This document shows positions 8,483 through 17,339 of a stretch of DNA of 64,000 nt, in pieces. The stretch comes from Sphingobium yanoikuyae (GTDB taxonomy: Bacteria; Pseudomonadota; Alphaproteobacteria; Sphingomonadales; Sphingomonadaceae), in the NCBI RefSeq assembly GCF_034424525.1, contig NZ_CP139979.1, forward strand, positions 1,879,501 to 1,943,500, in the 5' to 3' direction. Every line of letters begins with the position of its first letter. Within the stretch, counting starts at the first letter, position 1. The translations under genes and the position numbers were made by a program. The notes beneath the pieces were generated by a model. It worked only from the letters and a program-made list of their open reading frames with translations, did not search any database and had not been told where the DNA came from.

Positions 8483-8941
8483 TCATCCATCTGGCGCCGC
8501 AGGGGTTTCGAACCGATCGGCCGCGTTACGCTCGAAGAGCGACGCGAGATCTCGCCGCTTCGTCAGCAGGTCGGCAAGCGTATAGCGGTCAAGTACCGCC
8601 AGGAACGCGCCGAGCGCCTCCTTCAGCACGCCCGTCAGCCCACATGCAGGCGCGACCACGCATCCGCCGCAGTCAACGAGATCGAAGCCGTCCTCGGTCT
8701 GGCGTATGAGTGCGCCGATGTTGATCTCTTCGGGCGGCCGCCCCAGGCGGATGCCGCCCGACCGTCCACGCACACTCTCCACATCACCACTGCGTGCGAG
8801 TTGGTTCACCACCTTCATCAAGTGATTCTGCGAGATTCCGTAGGCCTGCGCGACCTCACCGATCGAGCACAGGCGGTCAGGCCGCGCGCCCAGATAGAGC
8901 AGCACGCGCATCGAATAGTCGGTGAACAGGGTCAGTTTCAT
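8483..8941 (-). CDS. nsrR: Rrf2-family NO-sensing repressor NsrR
   Basis: A 152-residue Rrf2 regulator. An N-terminal winged helix (MKLTLFTDYSMRVLLYLGA; ISQNHLMKVVNQLARSG) is followed by a three-cysteine cluster site (CGGCVVAPACGL), as in NsrR, whose iron-sulfur cluster reacts with NO and releases DNA. It heads a unit with the zinc ribbon, cupin and norB genes, and lies back to back with the globin-hmp operon. The shared 109-bp intergenic region holds dyads that it probably binds. Isc-type regulators share the fold, but the neighbours favour NsrR. Confidence 0.9.
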   Translation of the reverse strand: MKLTLFTDYSMRVLLYLGARPDRLCSIGEVAQAYGISQNHLMKVVNQLARSGDVESVRGRSGGIRLGRPPEEINIGALIRQTEDGFDLVDCGGCVVAPACGLTGVLKEALGAFLAVLDRYTLADLLTKRRDLASLFERNAADRFETPAAPDG

Positions 8942-8977
8942 GGGGCGTTCCCACTCTCTTCCTCAGCTCGTCGCATT

Positions 8978-9034
8978 AAGATGTATTCATCTTGCATGTT
9001 TTCATGGAAAAGTATAGATGCATTCGTGATACAT
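8978..9034. promoter_or_regulatory. Probable NsrR operators between nsrR and the globin gene
   Basis: AAGATGTATTCATCTT at 8978-8993 is a perfect dyad (6 + 4 + 6) resembling the AAGATG-type half sites of NsrR. A second AT-rich dyad-like site, GATGCATTCGTGATACAT, lies at 9017-9034 just before the globin ribosome-binding site. Both are in the divergent intergenic region. Binding is inferred. Confidence 0.65.
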
Positions 9035-9050
9035 GATTGGAGTCGGGCGA

Positions 9051-9488
9051 ATGACCGAGCTGGAACTGAAGGATGAGGCGCTCAAGCAGCTTGTCGACGC
9101 CTTCTACGCGCGCGTTCGCGCAGATGCCGACCTGGGGCCGATTTTCAACGACGCGATCGATGACTGGCCGGAACATCTCGAAAAGCTGGCGGCGTTCTGG
9201 TCATCCGTCATGCTCGCCAGTGGCCGATACAAGGGCCAGCCCGTGCCAGCGCACCTGAAGCACAGGTCGAGGATAACGCCAGCGCTTTTCGACCGCTGGC
9301 TCGCGCTGTGGGACTGTACGACAAACGAGATGATGGCGCCCGACGCAGCTGCGGCTCTGCAGGCGAAAGCGAAGCGGATTGCCGAGAGCCTGCAGCTTGC
9401 CATGTTTTTTCGGCTCGATCGGCCAAGCGTCGCTGACGGCGAGGCCGGGTCCATTCATTGCGAACGGCGAGTACCCACCCATGCCTGA
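9051..9488 (+). CDS. Truncated hemoglobin (2/2 globin), module 1
   Basis: A 145-residue protein. FYARVRADADLGPIFNDAIDDWPEHLEKLAAFWSSVML, followed by GRYKGQPVPAHLKH and later RWLALW, matches group III truncated hemoglobins; the His in LKH is the candidate proximal haem ligand. ATG 9051 is chosen because GGAG stands 8 bases upstream; an ATG at 9033 would place the operator inside the gene. The C-terminus overlaps the next gene by 8 bases. A role in NO or nitrosative stress is inferred from the neighbouring nsrR, hmp and norB. Confidence 0.9.
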   Translation: MTELELKDEALKQLVDAFYARVRADADLGPIFNDAIDDWPEHLEKLAAFWSSVMLASGRYKGQPVPAHLKHRSRITPALFDRWLALWDCTTNEMMAPDAAAALQAKAKRIAESLQLAMFFRLDRPSVADGEAGSIHCERRVPTHA

Positions 9489-9756
9489 CATTCTACCCTA
9501 TCGTTCGACGCCGGTGTTCGATCAGGACACGCTCCCGGCCGCCCTGCGGGCACGCCATGATACCAAGGCGGGTGTCTGGGGTTTGATCCGCGTTCTGGAG
9601 GGTGAGCTTCGGCTGACCTATCTCGATCCACCGTCGGAGGTTGTCCTGACGCCCGAACGGCCCGGATTGATCTTGCCGCAGCAGCCGCACTTCGTGACGC
9701 CCATCGGCGCCATGAAAATGCGGGTCGATTTCTATGATCAGCCGCCCGGCGCCTGA
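9481..9756 (+). CDS. DUF1971 cupin-like protein, module 1
   Basis: A 91-residue protein: MPDILPYRSTPVFDQDTLP, then RHDTKAGVWGLIRVLEGELRLTY and PGLILPQQPHFVTPIG. This is the DUF1971 (TehB N-terminal-like) cupin fold, full length for the family. It overlaps the globin stop and is followed 40 bases later by hmp, so the three form an operon. The family has no firmly assigned reaction; its constant place between globin and hmp in both modules here suggests a part in handling NO or its products. Confidence 0.85.
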   Translation: MPDILPYRSTPVFDQDTLPAALRARHDTKAGVWGLIRVLEGELRLTYLDPPSEVVLTPERPGLILPQQPHFVTPIGAMKMRVDFYDQPPGA

Positions 9757-9796
9757 TCGCCGGGAAACTCGAATCCCTTCCAACAAGGAGAAGTTT

Positions 9797-11008
9797 ATGT
9801 CGCAGCCCCTCAGCGATCAGACCATCGCGCTCGTCAAGGCGACGGTCCCCGCGCTCGAAGCGCATGGTCTGGATATCGTGCATGAAATGTATTCCAGGAT
9901 GTTCCAGAACCCGGACATTCGCGATCTTTTCAACCAGTCGCATCATGGTGACGCCGGTTCGCAGCCGCGCGCGCTCACCGGCGCCATTCTCGCCTATGCC
10001 AGCAATATCGACAATCTCGGCGCGCTGGCTCCCGCGGTCGAGCGCATCGCGCAAAAGCATGTCGGTCTCCAGATACTGCCGGAGCACTATCCGCACGTCG
10101 CCGAAGCACTGCTCGGTGCGATCAAGGCGGTGCTGGGCGATGCGGCGACCGACGAAATCCTCGGGGCCTGGGGGGAAGCTTACTGGTTTCTCGCCAATAT
10201 CCTGATCGCGCGGGAACAGCGCGTCTACACCGAACAGAAGGACGCGGCCGGCGGCTGGAACGGCTGGCGCGATTTCCGCGTCGAAGACGTTGTGCGCGAA
10301 AGCAGCGTCATCAATTCCTTTGTCCTTCGCCCCGTCGACGGCGGCCCCGTCATGCGCCACAAGCCGGGCCAGTATCTTACCTTCTGGCTCGAAATTCCCG
10401 GACATCCGCCGGTCAAGCGCAACTACTCGATTTCGGCCGCCGCCAATGGCGAAACCTATCGCATTTCGGTCAAGCGCGAGCCGCAAGGGCTCGCGTCGGG
10501 CTGGTTGCACGACGAGGCGAAACCCGGGACGATCCTGAAGGTGGCCGCGCCTGCTGGCGAATTCTTCCTCGCCGATCATGTCGAACGGCCGGTCGTACTG
10601 CTGTCGGGCGGCGTGGGCCTGACGCCGATGGTGGCGATGCTCGAAGCCCTCGTTCAGAACGGCGCCGAAGTGCCGGTTCATTACATCCACGGCACGCATG
10701 ACCGCGACACCCATGCGATGCGCGACCATGTCCGCGCTGTGGCGAGCCATGGCCAATCGATCGCGATCACCGATTTTCACCAGACCCCGCTCGAGGATGA
10801 AACAGAGGGCAGCGACTACGATGTGGCCGGCATAATTACCGATGAATGGTTGGTCGCCAGCACACCGGTCGCACAAGCGGACTATTACATCTGCGGGCCG
10901 CGTCCGTTCCTGCGTCATGCGGTCTCGACCCTGTCGCTGGCGGGTGTGCCGTCGGACAGGATCCACTATGAGTTCTTCGGCCCGGCCGACGAACTGCTCG
11001 CGGCCTGA
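9797..11008 (+). CDS. hmp: Flavohemoprotein Hmp, nitric oxide dioxygenase, module 1
   Basis: A 403-residue protein that converts NO and O2 to nitrate using NAD(P)H. Residues 1-140 are the globin (distal Tyr32 in HEMYSRMF, proximal His88 in RIAQKHVGLQI). The FAD-binding ferredoxin-reductase domain follows with KRNYSIS, then the NAD-binding domain with LLSGGVGLTPMVAML and YYICGPRPFL. All catalytic motifs are intact and the length is normal. The ATG at 9797 has AAGGAGAAG upstream. It acts in the cytoplasm and is presumably controlled by NsrR through the upstream dyads. Confidence 0.97.
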   Translation: MSQPLSDQTIALVKATVPALEAHGLDIVHEMYSRMFQNPDIRDLFNQSHHGDAGSQPRALTGAILAYASNIDNLGALAPAVERIAQKHVGLQILPEHYPHVAEALLGAIKAVLGDAATDEILGAWGEAYWFLANILIAREQRVYTEQKDAAGGWNGWRDFRVEDVVRESSVINSFVLRPVDGGPVMRHKPGQYLTFWLEIPGHPPVKRNYSISAAANGETYRISVKREPQGLASGWLHDEAKPGTILKVAAPAGEFFLADHVERPVVLLSGGVGLTPMVAMLEALVQNGAEVPVHYIHGTHDRDTHAMRDHVRAVASHGQSIAITDFHQTPLEDETEGSDYDVAGIITDEWLVASTPVAQADYYICGPRPFLRHAVSTLSLAGVPSDRIHYEFFGPADELLAA

Positions 11009-11020
11009 GGGAGCGGAGGC

Positions 11021-11482
11021 ATGGACGACATCATCCTGGCCCGGGCCGTTCATGTCCTGGCGGTCCTTGTCTGGATCGGCGGCGTGGCGTTCGTGACGCT
11101 TGTGGTGATGCCGTCCGTGCGCGCCGCCAATCCGCCGGCGGAGCGGCTGGCGGCCTTTCATCGACTGGAGGGGCGCTTTGCGGCGCAGGCGCGCATCTGG
11201 GTGCTATTGGCAGGACTGAGCGGCTTCTGGATGATCTATCGCGCGCAGATGTGGGACCGCTTTTTCGATCTTCGCTTCTGGTGGATGCATGCGATGGTAG
11301 GGCTGTGGGCCGTGTTCGCCGCGATGCTTTTCGTGATCGAGCCGCTGTTTCTCCACCGCCGAATGATGACATCGGTCAAGCCCGCCGCAGATTTTGCCCG
11401 AATGGAGACACTTCACCGAATATTGCTGGGTATCGCGGCTGTCACGGTTCTCGGCGCAGTGGCGGGAAGCCACGGGTTCTAG
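11021..11482 (+). CDS. Four-helix membrane protein, CopD/DUF2269-like
   Basis: 153 residues with about four membrane helices: ARAVHVLAVLVWIGGVAFVTLVVMP, IWVLLAGLSGFWMIYRAQMW, WWMHAMVGLWAVFAAMLFVIEPL and a last helix near HRILLGIAAVTVLGAV. The pattern and the histidines near helix ends recall CopD-like or DUF2269 membrane proteins, which may bind haem or copper. It starts 12 bases after hmp with a good GGAGG site, so it ends the globin-hmp operon. The second module lacks this gene. The function is unknown. Confidence 0.75.
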   Translation: MDDIILARAVHVLAVLVWIGGVAFVTLVVMPSVRAANPPAERLAAFHRLEGRFAAQARIWVLLAGLSGFWMIYRAQMWDRFFDLRFWWMHAMVGLWAVFAAMLFVIEPLFLHRRMMTSVKPAADFARMETLHRILLGIAAVTVLGAVAGSHGF

Positions 11483-11731
11483 ACTGCGCTTTTCGTGTGG
11501 TTCCAAAATTCAGTGGCTGTCTCCCAAGAGGGGATCAGATATCCGCCGGGGCCGCCCGCGCCAATCCAGCCCAATCTTCCGCCCGCCATCGGACGTTCGT
11601 GGTTCGGAACCATCCTATGCGAAGTCGATTCCCACAGGACTGCCGCTCGAAGCCCTCCCATTATTGCCGATGCCATGGGTTCCGCCTGACCTGCTCTCTT
11701 CCGCTCCAATCGCACAGCAAAGTGAAACGCC

Positions 11732-12520
11732 ATGTTCAACAAGCCATTCACAGCCGTACTGGCGATGACCATGCTCGCGCTCGGCGGCTGCGCGACAGGC
11801 GCGCGATACGTCGATCCCCAAGCCCCCATTGCGGAGCTGAGAGACAAGGTCGTAACCGGCAACGCATCCTATCGACAGCGCATCGCTCTGCCCGCCCGCG
11901 CGAAATTCAACGTGAGACTGCTGGACGTTTCGCGCGCCGATGCGAGATCGGTGATCATTGCCAAGGAAACGCGCGAGACAGCAGGGCAGCAGGTTCCTTT
12001 GCCATTTTCGATTAGGGTGAAGGAACAGGACTTGAAGACCAACATGCGTTACGCAGTCCGTGCGACGATTACCGATCCCGAGGGCAACCCGATATGGACC
12101 ACGGATACGGTTCATTCGGTCGATCCCACGCGGTTCGAGCAGGATCTGGGGACGCTCAATATGGTTCGCGTTGGTGACCGCCCGGCGGCTTCAGGCTTGA
12201 TCGGCCCGCAATTCAAGGTGGAGGACATCAATCAGACCGGTCTGATCGACAAATCCAATGTGACGGTGCAGTTTTCGCAAGACGGCCGAGTGAGCGGATC
12301 GGCCGGCTGCAACAGGTTCACCGGCGACTATTCGATCGAGGAACAGTCGCTTCGGATCGGACCGCTCGCCGTGACGCGCCGGGCTTGCGTGCCGGCGCTC
12401 GGGAACCAGGAAACCAGGTTCCTGGCCATTCTGCAGGATGTGACCTCATGGTCCGTCAACAGCAATGGGTCAGTGCTCTTCCGTGCCGACGACGGACGAT
12501 ACCTGGCGGCGATACGCTGA
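11732..12520 (+). CDS. YbaY/META-domain outer-membrane lipoprotein
   Basis: 262 residues. A lipoprotein signal peptide ends in the lipobox LGGC (Cys20). Residues about 40-150 form a YbaY-like domain (LPARAKFNVRLLDVSRAD; LPFSIRVKEQDLKTNMRYAVRATI; IWTTDT). Residues about 165-262 form a META/HslJ domain (VTVQFSQDGRVSGSAGCNRFTGDYSI, TRRACVPALGNQE, RFLAIL). This pairing is known for stress-linked envelope lipoproteins. It stands alone, with 249 bases free of genes upstream in which I recognise nothing. Exact role unknown. Confidence 0.85.
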   Translation: MFNKPFTAVLAMTMLALGGCATGARYVDPQAPIAELRDKVVTGNASYRQRIALPARAKFNVRLLDVSRADARSVIIAKETRETAGQQVPLPFSIRVKEQDLKTNMRYAVRATITDPEGNPIWTTDTVHSVDPTRFEQDLGTLNMVRVGDRPAASGLIGPQFKVEDINQTGLIDKSNVTVQFSQDGRVSGSAGCNRFTGDYSIEEQSLRIGPLAVTRRACVPALGNQETRFLAILQDVTSWSVNSNGSVLFRADDGRYLAAIR

Positions 12521-12865
12521 TTCGACCGCAGTATGCTGAAGAGCGGCTGCCGCTCAGTCCTGACCGATCGGAGACGGAGGTCGAGCCAGTCTTGGACACA
12601 GGCTTAACGGTCCAAGAGCTTGATCGGCAAAAGTCCATTGCGCCGTCGCCAAACACAGGTTCAAATTCGGCCGCGATGCGTGGCGAGCGACGCTGACCAC
12701 TGATTTTTTGGTGTTTACCGCGGGAGACGGCAGGGCAATAGTTGGGAACTTCCGTCCGACCCGCGTGTTGCTGGTTCGGCGCGAGCTGTGTTCCCATCGG
12801 GAGCGAACCTGCTGCTGCGCTGTCAGCCCGTGGCGATGACCGATGAGGGGGGAAATAGATCGGCC
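12521..12865. other. Gene-free region upstream of ccoN
   Basis: No credible gene is seen. This stretch should hold the promoter of the cbb3 operon. I looked for an FNR/FixK-type TTGAT-N4-ATCAA palindrome and did not find a clear one. An in-frame extension of ccoN upstream to 12788 exists but lacks a ribosome-binding site and family similarity. Confidence 0.4.
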
Positions 12866-14509
12866 ATGATACTGACCTTGACCGAGACCGAACGCCAGAT
12901 CGCGCTCGCCATTTCCGTTGCCGTCGGTCTGTGCGGCCTCGTTCTCGCAGCGGCAGGCAATCAGGACACAATGGAAATCCACGGCTGGCTGATCCTGGCC
13001 ATTGCCGCCATTTGCGCCATCATCGTAATCCGCGGCATCTGGGGACCGGAACCGCCAAAATCCCGTTTGCAAAGCTACTATGACGAGCCCATCAAGGCCG
13101 GCATCATCGCCAGCATGGCTTGGGCGGTGGTGGCGATGTTCGTGGGGGTCTGGGTCGCCGCGCTGCTGGCATTCCCTGACCTGACGTTTGACAGTGCCTG
13201 GGCGAGCTTCGGCCGCTTGCGACCGGTGCACACCAGCGGCGTGATCTTCGGCTTTGGCGGCAACGCGCTCATCGCCACCTCGCTGCATGTCGTGCAGCGG
13301 ACCTCGCGGGCGCGTCTTCCCGATCAGCTTTCGGCCTGGTTCGTGCTGGTGGGCTACAACCTGTTCTGCATCCTCGCGGCCAGCGGTTATCTGCTCGGGG
13401 TTACCCAATCGAAGGAATATGCCGAGGCCGAATGGTATGCCGACATCTGGCTGGTGATCGTCTGGGTGACCTACTTCATCCTCTACATCCGGACGCTCGC
13501 ACGCCGCAAGGAACCACACATTTATGTGGCCAACTGGTACTTCATGGCCTTCATTCTCGTCGTCGCGATACTCCATATCATCAACAATCTCGCGATTCCG
13601 GTCTCGCTGGGCCATGCGAAGAGCTACACCATCTGGTCGGGCGTCCAGGATGCTATGGTGCAGTGGTGGTATGGTCATAACGCCGTCGCCTTCTTCCTGA
13701 CGGCGGGCTTCCTGGGCATGCTCTATTACTACCTGCCCATCCGGGCCCAGCGGCCGATCTTCTCCTACCGTCTCTCGATCCTGAGCTTTTGGGGCATTAC
13801 CTTCTTCTACATGTGGGCGGGTTCCCACCACCTTCATTATACCGCCCTACCGCACTGGGTTCAGACGCTGGGCATGACCTTCTCGGTGATGCTCCTCGTG
13901 CCGTCATGGGCTTCGGCTGGCAACGCCTTGCTAACATTGAACGGCGCCTGGCACCGCGTGCGCGATGATGCGACGCTCCGCTTCATGATGGTCGCGGCGG
14001 TGTTTTATGGCATCTCGACCTTTGAAGGTTCGTTCCTCGCCATCCGGCCCGTCAATTCGCTTTCGCATTACACCGACTGGACGGTTGGCCATGTTCACGC
14101 CGGCGCGCTCGGCTGGGTGGCGCTCATCACCTTCGGCTCGCTCTACACGCTGGTGCCGTCCTTGTGGAAGCGCGAGGCGATGTATTCGCCCGCCTTGGTC
14201 GAGTGGCACTTCTGGCTCTCGCTTGCCGGCACTCTTGTCTACATTTTTGCCATGTGGAACTCGGGCATCATCCAGGGCCTGATGTGGCGGACCTATACGG
14301 AGGAAGGCACGCTAGCCTACTCCTTCCTGGATTCGCTCAGAGCCATGTATCCCTATTACATCGCGCGTACGCTCGGCGGCCTTCTGTTCCTGATCGGTGC
14401 TGTGATCGGCGCCTACAATATGTGGAGGACCATTCGCGCCGCCTCGGCCCAGGCGCCGTTCGAAGGCGACGTCCCGCTACAGGCCGCGACGGCGGCGGGG
14501 AGGGCCTGA
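12866..14509 (+). CDS. ccoN: cbb3-type cytochrome c oxidase subunit I (CcoN)
   Basis: A 547-residue catalytic subunit with about 12 or more membrane helices. Haem and copper ligands fall in the expected places: His122 (RPVHTSGVIF), His271 (WWYGHNAV), His321-His322 (AGSHHLHYTALPHW), and His409 and His411 (VGHVHAGALGW). It reduces oxygen to water and pumps protons at low oxygen. ATG 12866 was chosen over 12788 and 12836 because family members start here and GAGGGGGGAAA lies upstream, although spaced rather widely. It is the first gene of ccoNOQP. Confidence 0.96.
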   Translation: MILTLTETERQIALAISVAVGLCGLVLAAAGNQDTMEIHGWLILAIAAICAIIVIRGIWGPEPPKSRLQSYYDEPIKAGIIASMAWAVVAMFVGVWVAALLAFPDLTFDSAWASFGRLRPVHTSGVIFGFGGNALIATSLHVVQRTSRARLPDQLSAWFVLVGYNLFCILAASGYLLGVTQSKEYAEAEWYADIWLVIVWVTYFILYIRTLARRKEPHIYVANWYFMAFILVVAILHIINNLAIPVSLGHAKSYTIWSGVQDAMVQWWYGHNAVAFFLTAGFLGMLYYYLPIRAQRPIFSYRLSILSFWGITFFYMWAGSHHLHYTALPHWVQTLGMTFSVMLLVPSWASAGNALLTLNGAWHRVRDDATLRFMMVAAVFYGISTFEGSFLAIRPVNSLSHYTDWTVGHVHAGALGWVALITFGSLYTLVPSLWKREAMYSPALVEWHFWLSLAGTLVYIFAMWNSGIIQGLMWRTYTEEGTLAYSFLDSLRAMYPYYIARTLGGLLFLIGAVIGAYNMWRTIRAASAQAPFEGDVPLQAATAAGRA

Positions 14510-14512
14510 GCC

Positions 14513-15265
14513 GTGGCGGAACTGTTTCATCGCAAGCTCGAACGTTCGGCGATCGGCTTCGTGCTCGCCATCATCGCGGCTGCCAGTGTCGGCGGCCTCG
14601 TCGAGATCGCTCCGCTTTTCACGATCGACGAGACGGTCGAGGAGGCGCCAGACATGCGGCTCTACACGCCGCTCGAACTGGCGGGGCGAAACATCTATGT
14701 GCGCGAAGGATGCTATGCCTGTCACAGCCAGATGATCCGGACGCTGCAGGACGAAGTTGAGCGCTATGGTCCCTATTCGCTCGCGGTCGAATCCAAATAT
14801 GACCATCCGATGCTCTGGGGTTCGAAGCGCACCGGACCCGACCTCGCCCGCGTTGGCGGCAAATATTCCGATTTCTGGCACGTCGCCCATCTGACCAATC
14901 CGCGCGATGTGGTGCCCGATTCCAATATGCCGGCCTATCCCTGGCTGGCGCGGACGCCCTTGCGCCTCGCTGATCTGCCCTTGCACCTCAAGGCGCTGCG
15001 GGCCGCGGGGGTGCCCTACACCGATGCCATGATCGAGAATGCGAGCGTCGATGCCTTCGACCAGGCGACACCGGAAAGCTCGACCTCGTCCGGTATCACC
15101 GAGCGGTATGGCGAAGAAACGCAGGTTCGCGTGTTCGACGATGTGGCGACCGAGGTCACCGAGATGGACGCGCTCGTCGCCTATCTTCAGGTTCTCGGCC
15201 GGCTGACCGACGTGCCGTACAAGAATACGGCCGCGCCGCAGAAGCCGCCAGAGCCGGTGAAATGA
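14513..15265 (+). CDS. ccoO: cbb3 oxidase monohaem cytochrome c subunit (CcoO)
   Basis: 250 residues beginning with GTG, three bases after the ccoN stop. One N-terminal membrane anchor (AIGFVLAIIAAASVGGLVEI) is followed by a single c-haem site CYACH (residues 67-71) in the typical REGCYACHSQMIRTL context, and a Met ligand candidate in SNMPAYPWL. The protein passes electrons to CcoN. Length and all motifs fit the family. It continues directly into ccoQ. Confidence 0.95.
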   Translation: MAELFHRKLERSAIGFVLAIIAAASVGGLVEIAPLFTIDETVEEAPDMRLYTPLELAGRNIYVREGCYACHSQMIRTLQDEVERYGPYSLAVESKYDHPMLWGSKRTGPDLARVGGKYSDFWHVAHLTNPRDVVPDSNMPAYPWLARTPLRLADLPLHLKALRAAGVPYTDAMIENASVDAFDQATPESSTSSGITERYGEETQVRVFDDVATEVTEMDALVAYLQVLGRLTDVPYKNTAAPQKPPEPVK

Positions 15266-15280
15266 CATGAGGAGGCAGGC

Positions 15281-15451
15281 ATGGACATAAGCCACGAGGC
15301 TCTTGTTGCATTCTCGAAAAGCTGGGGGCTGTTCTACCTCATCGGTCTGATGATCGGTGTCCTCATTTATACGTTCCGGCCGTCCAATCGTGGCAAGTTC
15401 AACCGAGCCAAACAAAGCGTTCTCGATCAGGACGACAAGCCATGGACGTAG
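15281..15451 (+). CDS. ccoQ: cbb3 oxidase small subunit CcoQ/FixQ
   Basis: A 56-residue protein: one membrane helix (WGLFYLIGLMIGVLIYTF) followed by a basic and then acidic tail, as in CcoQ, which stabilises the oxidase. The ATG at 15281 has GAGGAGG upstream. The gene lies between ccoO and ccoP and overlaps the ccoP start by 10 bases. Confidence 0.92.
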   Translation: MDISHEALVAFSKSWGLFYLIGLMIGVLIYTFRPSNRGKFNRAKQSVLDQDDKPWT

Positions 15452-16320
15452 AGCGCGATCCCGTCAGCGGTCATGAAACGACCGGCCATGTCTGGAATGG
15501 CATCAAGGAGCTCGATACGCCGGTCCCCAAGGGTGTGCTGATTTTTCTGATCGTCACCCATCTCTTCGCTTTCGCCTGGTGGATTCTCATGCCGACTTGG
15601 CCCTTGGGCGACACCTACACCAAGGGAATTCTCAACATCGACCAGCGCACCTCGGTCGAAAAGCACCTGGTCGATTCGCAGGCGGGACGGGCCGACTGGA
15701 TAAAGCGGATCGAAAGCGAGAACCTCGAGCAGATCGCGGCCGACCCCCGGCTCATGACCATCGTGCGTAGCACCGGCCACCGGTTGTTCGGCGACAACTG
15801 CGCCGCCTGCCACGGCATTAATGCCAAGGGGGGTTATGGTTATCCCGATCTGACCGATGACGACTGGATCTGGGGCGGCGACCTTGAGACGATCGCGCAG
15901 ACCATGCGCGTTGGGGTCAATGTGGAGCATCCGCAGGGGCGCGTCTCGCAGATGCCCTCGTTCGGACGCGACGGGATACTCGATGCCGATCAGGTCAGTC
16001 TGGCGGCCAACTATGTCTACGCCTTGTCGCATCCCAAGTTCGTGACGAATGCCAATCGGACGTCGATTGTATCGGGGCGCGAGGTCTTCATGGCCAATTG
16101 CGCGATTTGCCATGGCGAGGATGCGCGCGGGAAGCGCGATGTCGGCGCTCCCAATCTGACGGACGCGCGTTGGATCTATGGAGGAGACATCGATCAGATC
16201 GTGGAGACCGTCCATGGCGGACGCCAGGGGCATATGCCGACATGGGACGAGCGGCTTACGGACTCGGATATCAAGATATTGGCGCTCTATGTTCATTCGC
16301 TGAGCGCGCCTCAGCGATGA
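15442..16320 (+). CDS. ccoP: cbb3 oxidase dihaem cytochrome c subunit (CcoP)
   Basis: 292 residues. An N-terminal domain with one membrane helix (GVLIFLIVTHLFAFAWWILMP) precedes two cytochrome c domains, with CAACH at 120-124 and CAICH at 220-224, and Met ligand candidates in SQMPSFG and GHMPTWD. It accepts electrons from soluble cytochrome c. KELDTPVPKG near the start is a CcoP hallmark. The length is normal, and the last bases overlap the next small gene. Confidence 0.95.
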   Translation: MDVERDPVSGHETTGHVWNGIKELDTPVPKGVLIFLIVTHLFAFAWWILMPTWPLGDTYTKGILNIDQRTSVEKHLVDSQAGRADWIKRIESENLEQIAADPRLMTIVRSTGHRLFGDNCAACHGINAKGGYGYPDLTDDDWIWGGDLETIAQTMRVGVNVEHPQGRVSQMPSFGRDGILDADQVSLAANYVYALSHPKFVTNANRTSIVSGREVFMANCAICHGEDARGKRDVGAPNLTDARWIYGGDIDQIVETVHGGRQGHMPTWDERLTDSDIKILALYVHSLSAPQR

Positions 16321-16505
16321 CGGCCATGCGATCCCGATCCCGGTGGCTGGTCTGGACGCTGGTGGCAGCAGGCCTTTTGCTGTTCGTTCTTGCGAACGCG
16401 CATTTTTTCTACGTCGCCTTTCGCTCGCAGCCCGAATGCGTGGGACATTTGAAGGAACGCGCGAACGGGAGCGGGCAGTATCGCGCGGCGAAATCGGCAT
16501 GCTGA
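16317..16505 (+). CDS. Small single-helix membrane protein after ccoP
   Basis: 62 residues. The start overlaps the ccoP stop (ATGA), a sign of translational coupling. One membrane helix (LVWTLVAAGLLLFVLANAHFFYVAF) is followed by a short tail with FRSQPECVGHLKER and a final cysteine. Basic residues before the helix suggest the tail is periplasmic, so its Cys and His could bind copper or haem during oxidase assembly. I do not recognise a named family. It takes the place where ccoG often stands. Confidence 0.7.
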   Translation: MTAMRSRSRWLVWTLVAAGLLLFVLANAHFFYVAFRSQPECVGHLKERANGSGQYRAAKSAC

Positions 16506-16518
16506 AAGGTAGCGGGAC

Positions 16519-17337
16519 ATGAGCGATAAAAGCCCCTCTTATGGCTTGCTGAGCCAGACCTCGGGCATCGAGGAGACGAAGAGCGCGCGGTTTCAGCGCC
16601 ATCTTCCCGCTTCCATCGGCTTCCAATGGCTCAAGGCCGGATGGCAGGATCTTTTCCATCGGCCGATGCCGAGCCTGGCCTACGGTCTGGGCATTTTCCT
16701 TCTGTCTCTCGCTGCTGTCGCGATGCTCGCGCTGTATGGCCGCGACTATATTCTTTTTCCCGCGCTCGCCGGCTTCATGATCATTGCCCCGCTGCTGGCC
16801 ATCGGACTCTATGAGAAAAGCCGCAACCGAGAAGCGGGACGCGATACGTCGCTGCGCGAAATGCTCCTGGTGAAACCGGCGGCGGGCCCGCAGGTGCTTT
16901 TCACCGGGGTCCTGCTCAGCCTGCTGATGCTACTGTGGATGCGATCCGCGGTGCTCATCTATGCGTTGTTCTTCGGCGTGCGCCCCTTTCCCGGCCTGCC
17001 TCACATAACCGCCTTCCTGCTGACCGAGCCGGTGGGATGGATTATTCTCGGCGTCGGCACGGCGGTGGGCGGCCTGTTCGCCTCATTCGCTTTTGCGATC
17101 AGTGTTTTTGCCATTCCGATGCTCCTCGATCGCAAGGTCGATGCGCTCACGGCGATGGGAACAAGCACGGCGCTCGTCTGGAACAACCTTGCGCCGATGA
17201 TCGTCTGGGGCGCCATCGTCCTTGCGCTTTTCATACTCTGCGCGGCTACGGGCTTGATCGGCCTCATCGTCATCTTCCCGTGGCTTGGACATGCCACATG
17301 GCATGCCTATCGCGCGGTCTCAGACACGCAGGCCTAG
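16519..17337 (+). CDS. DUF2189-family multi-pass membrane protein
   Basis: 272 residues with about six hydrophobic helices. The opening ARFQRHLPASIGFQWLKAGWQDL, and GFMIIAPLLAIGLYEKSR, are marks of DUF2189. Family members often neighbour oxidase or copper genes in alphaproteobacteria; their biochemical role is not established. Here it lies between ccoP and the copper ATPase, three bases before the latter, so a part in oxidase assembly is the natural inference. Confidence 0.8.
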   Translation: MSDKSPSYGLLSQTSGIEETKSARFQRHLPASIGFQWLKAGWQDLFHRPMPSLAYGLGIFLLSLAAVAMLALYGRDYILFPALAGFMIIAPLLAIGLYEKSRNREAGRDTSLREMLLVKPAAGPQVLFTGVLLSLLMLLWMRSAVLIYALFFGVRPFPGLPHITAFLLTEPVGWIILGVGTAVGGLFASFAFAISVFAIPMLLDRKVDALTAMGTSTALVWNNLAPMIVWGAIVLALFILCAATGLIGLIVIFPWLGHATWHAYRAVSDTQA

Positions 17338-17339
17338 AC

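Noticed and set aside
9455..11161. A 568-codon antisense frame over hmp
   Set aside because: The sense strand encodes a complete flavohemoprotein; the antisense frame has no motif.
12521..12865. FNR/FixK box upstream of ccoN
   Set aside because: No TTGAT-N4-ATCAA-type palindrome could be read with confidence.
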